Positions 6,195-8,023 of a stretch of 8,023 bases of DNA are shown piece after piece. The stretch comes from JANNRW01 sp031401815. GTDB lineage: Bacteria; Desulfobacterota; Desulfuromonadia; Geobacterales; DSM-12255. Every line of letters begins with the position of its first letter. The stretch's first letter is position 1. The DNA is taken from assembly GCA_031401815.1 (NCBI GenBank), contig JANNRW010000073.1, positions 1 through 8,023 on the forward strand, in the 5' to 3' direction. The position numbers were made by a program, and so were the translations under genes. The notes beneath the pieces were generated by a model that saw only the letters and a list, made by a program, of their open reading frames with translations, did no database searches and was not told where the DNA came from.

Positions 6195-6733
6195 CACCCC
6201 CCAAACCTCTCCTTCATCACCCTGTCGATATCAGCGAGCGACATGATCTTGAGCGGGCTGCTTGCGCCACGGAGCTGAACATGCGGCCAGTCCTTGAAGC
6301 TCTTCCAGAGTCCGCCTGCATCTAACCGGGCCCCTTTGGCCTGCTGCGCGTAGTGAACGTAACCGTTAATCCCTTCCACTTTTTTCTGGGTTGACCACTC
6401 GGTTTTCCCTGCGACAATCCAGACGCAGTCAGCTGCCTCACCCCACTGGTGCCAGGAGAGACCGGGAATGGCGTTTGTGACCGGTGCGCCGTTCTGTGGG
6501 CCTGCCGTGGCGATGCAGTCGGCCAGAAATGGCGCTCCGGCAGCGGTCAGTTCGGCAATTTTCAGGTTGATCTGCTCTTTTGTACGCGATTGACGCCAGA
6601 GTTTTGCCTGTTCCAGCGGTGTCCTTATGCCGAAATAGGGGCGCATCTCCACCCCCTGTTCACGGCAGGCTGCAAGCAGTTCATGCAGTTTGTCCCGGAA
6701 GGCAGGGACGAGTATCGATTCATCAATAGCCAT
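6194..6733 (-). CDS. M15-family peptidoglycan peptidase (endolysin/CwlK-like)
   Basis: This 179-residue protein is a zinc-dependent peptidase of the M15 family, subgroup of the phage endolysin Ply500 and the Bacillus L-Ala-D-Glu peptidase CwlK. The zinc motif SxHxxGxAxD is present (SWHQWGEAAD, 93-102: His95, Asp102). The third ligand is His151 in DWPHVQL, with Asp148 at the catalytic acid position. An N-terminal segment (FGIRTPLEQAKLW, 34-46) is typical. Known members cut the stem peptide of peptidoglycan. There is no signal peptide or cell-wall-binding domain, so reaching the wall would need a holin-like route or lysis, as for phage endolysins. Start: AGGAGG lies six bases before the ATG. 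It follows the DUF6765 gene by 52 bases and precedes ORF6N, whose start is 30 bases further on. Confidence 0.9.
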   Translation of the reverse strand: MAIDESILVPAFRDKLHELLAACREQGVEMRPYFGIRTPLEQAKLWRQSRTKEQINLKIAELTAAGAPFLADCIATAGPQNGAPVTNAIPGLSWHQWGEAADCVWIVAGKTEWSTQKKVEGINGYVHYAQQAKGARLDAGGLWKSFKDWPHVQLRGASSPLKIMSLADIDRVMKERFGG

Positions 6734-6785
6734 ATTCTTCCTCCTTTCCTTTAATCAAGTTGAATCTTGTGGCTGTATCGGCTGT

Positions 6786-7853
6786 TTATGCCGCGCAGAT
6801 GCCGTATTTCGGCAGAATCTCGTGGGATACTGTCAGGCGGTGCATCTGTAGTGCGTCGTGGAACCGCTTCCAGTTGCTGGTGAGAAAGCCGTCATTGTAC
6901 TCGTACTCAGGAAGCTCCACCGCACTCCCGAGCGCTTCGGCTTTCCAGGAGTTTCTCCCCTTGTCGTTGTAGACAAGCTCTTCGGCAATCGGGGTGTCGC
7001 CAGCTTTGAAGGTTCCGTCACTGATTGCGTTCAGCCACTGCTTGTGCCGCTTATTGCCATCCTTCTCCCTGATGCTTTTAAAGAGCTGTTTCATGGCAGC
7101 AAGATTTGCTTCGTCAAGCCCTGTGACTTTGGCCTCAGGATCTCCTGCCAGGTACTGTTTCATGGCAACGCACATCCGGTCAGCTGCCTTGCAGAACTCT
7201 TCAGTGTTGTTCCTACTGACCGGCTCTTTTCGACCATTTTTGTACTGCCAGGAGAGGAAGGGCATGTCAGGCAGAATGTTGGCGCGACCATGGCCGAGAG
7301 CGGGGATGGCATCGTCCAGCAGATCGCCCAGAAAGGTATCGAGATTCTTGAAAACCCCTGTTTTCCCGGTCTCCCTGGCCTTCTCCACCTCATTTACTTC
7401 ATGCAGCACACCGGCAAACTGCTGGTGCGCCCAGGTATCTGCATAGACATGCATGACAATTCCCAGCCGATGCAGTCCATACGGCTTGTCCCTGTCGCAA
7501 ATTGCGGCCTTTACCATGTCTTTGGCAACAGGAGAGTCGGGCAGGCAGATCAGCTTGTTGATGAACTTTCCTTCAGGAGTTGCATCCCCTTCCAGATTGC
7601 CGTTGCCCGGAAGAAAATGAAACGGAAGCCAGACTTCGCGGTTATCGCCATCAACAAGGTTTTTCGGATCCCACATGACATGCGCCGAACTTATCCGGTG
7701 ATAACGGGCACCGTTGTTGAAACAGACCGGCCCGCTACAGGTTGCATCATCAACGTACTGGGCAGAGTAGGCGATGATCTCCGCATCTTCGTGAGGGAAC
7801 CCGGCTATCCGGGCGGTTACGTAGGTTACTGCGTGGTGAAAATCTATCTGCAT
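6786..7853 (-). CDS. DUF6765-type protein, probable zinc phospholipase C/nuclease P1-like fold
   Basis: This 355-residue protein is first in the seven-gene run. It begins MQIDFHHAVTYVTARIAGF, which I recognise as a DUF6765-type opening; the family has no established function that I know. Conserved-looking metal ligands are spread along the N-terminal two thirds: His6, His7, Asp35/Asp36, His59, His79, His128 and the HVYADTWAH segment (135-143: His135, Asp139, His143), then His188 in GHGR. The H-x3-D-x3-H spacing and helical pattern recall zinc-dependent phospholipase C and S1/P1 nucleases, so hydrolysis of a phosphoester is plausible (inference). There is no signal peptide, unlike secreted phospholipases. 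The C-terminal third (~215-355) is helical and unassigned. AGGGGG lies seven bases before the ATG. No promoter is recognisable between the start and the window end. Confidence 0.8.
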   Translation of the reverse strand: MQIDFHHAVTYVTARIAGFPHEDAEIIAYSAQYVDDATCSGPVCFNNGARYHRISSAHVMWDPKNLVDGDNREVWLPFHFLPGNGNLEGDATPEGKFINKLICLPDSPVAKDMVKAAICDRDKPYGLHRLGIVMHVYADTWAHQQFAGVLHEVNEVEKARETGKTGVFKNLDTFLGDLLDDAIPALGHGRANILPDMPFLSWQYKNGRKEPVSRNNTEEFCKAADRMCVAMKQYLAGDPEAKVTGLDEANLAAMKQLFKSIREKDGNKRHKQWLNAISDGTFKAGDTPIAEELVYNDKGRNSWKAEALGSAVELPEYEYNDGFLTSNWKRFHDALQMHRLTVSHEILPKYGICAA

Positions 7854-7886
7854 TGAAATACCCCCTTAGACGAATCTGACACATAA

Positions 7887-7976
7887 CCCATCCCCCTCCT
7901 GACCTCCCCCTTGAAAGGGGAGGAGACCCGATAAAATCCCCTCTCCCTCAGGGAGAGGGTCAGGGTGAGGGTGGGG
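7887..7976. repeat. C-rich/G-rich inverted repeat pair, right flank
   Basis: A C-rich arm (7887-7909) and a G-rich arm (7951-7976) are imperfect reverse complements. Two local hairpins are nested. In the first, CCTCCCC (7903-7909) pairs with GGGGAGG (7917-7923) around a 7-base loop. In the second, CCCTCTCCC (7939-7947) pairs with GGGAGAGGG (7951-7959) around a 3-base loop. It resembles the left-flank element at 1-101. It lies between the window edge and the first gene, so transcripts entering from the right would cross it. No T-tract follows the hairpins. Confidence 0.75.
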
Positions 7977-7991
7977 CAGTATTTGCCTTTA

Positions 7992-8015
7992 GTTGCGTCG
8001 TTGCGTCGTTGCGTG
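7992..8015. repeat. GTTGCGTC octamer array, right copy
   Basis: Three units, GTTGCGTC, GTTGCGTC and GTTGCGTG, in perfect 8-base register, followed by ATTCATGA at the window end. This is the cleaner partner of the array at 216-239. Confidence 0.75.
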
Positions 8016-8023
8016 ATTCATGA

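Noticed and set aside
6858..7856. 332-codon plus-strand ORF antisense to the DUF6765 gene
   Set aside because: It mirrors the DUF6765 gene almost end to end. The minus-strand frame has a recognisable family, metal-ligand motifs and a ribosome-binding site; the plus-strand frame has none.
7854..8023. Promoter for the seven-gene cluster
   Set aside because: I looked for -35/-10 pairs upstream of 7853 on the minus strand. The DNA is mostly hairpin repeat and no pair with reasonable matches and spacing is present.

Overview
The window looks like a chromosomal stretch of a Geobacter-like bacterium (Desulfuromonadota). This is an inference from the intergenic DNA: C-rich/G-rich inverted repeats with short loops, and octamer tandem repeats (GTTGCGTC, CTCAAC-type, CACNNNGG-type) of a kind I associate with Geobacter genomes. 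Coding GC is moderate. I see no tRNA, rRNA, CRISPR array or transposase gene.

Layout: positions 1-825 hold no convincing protein gene. They carry repeats plus one compact minus-strand unit: a consensus-hexamer promoter (386-412), a tiny ORF (331-354) and an intrinsic terminator (288-322). Positions 826-7853 hold seven genes, all on the minus strand with short gaps (about 18 to 105 bases), which is operon-like. In transcription order (right to left) they are: a DUF6765-type protein with a phospholipase C/nuclease P1-like metal site; an M15 peptidoglycan peptidase; an ORF6N-domain protein; a two-TM protein with a triple 18-residue repeat and a holin-like C-terminal motif; a secreted protein with a probable outer-membrane beta-barrel tail; a polytopic inner-membrane protein; and a stand-alone ComEC-type metallo-beta-lactamase-fold hydrolase with an SH3-like N-terminus. 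Positions 7854-8023 again carry hairpin repeats and a GTTGCGTC array. No promoter for the seven genes is recognisable in the window, so the cluster may be transcribed from further right.

Starts: Shine-Dalgarno sequences argue for shorter starts than the longest ORFs for three genes (MBL at 2232, two-TM protein at 5542, ORF6N at 6163).

How the genes may work together (inference): three predicted metal-dependent hydrolases (phospholipase/nuclease-like, peptidoglycan peptidase, MBL phosphodiesterase-like) sit with two membrane proteins and a probable outer-membrane protein, so the products cover cytoplasm, inner membrane and outer membrane. This resembles an envelope-acting or lysis/conflict module, partly with phage-type parts (M15 endolysin, holin-like protein, ORF6N). 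I do not recognise it as a named system. The ORF6N gene is bracketed by octamer repeats and may be a later insertion into the operon.
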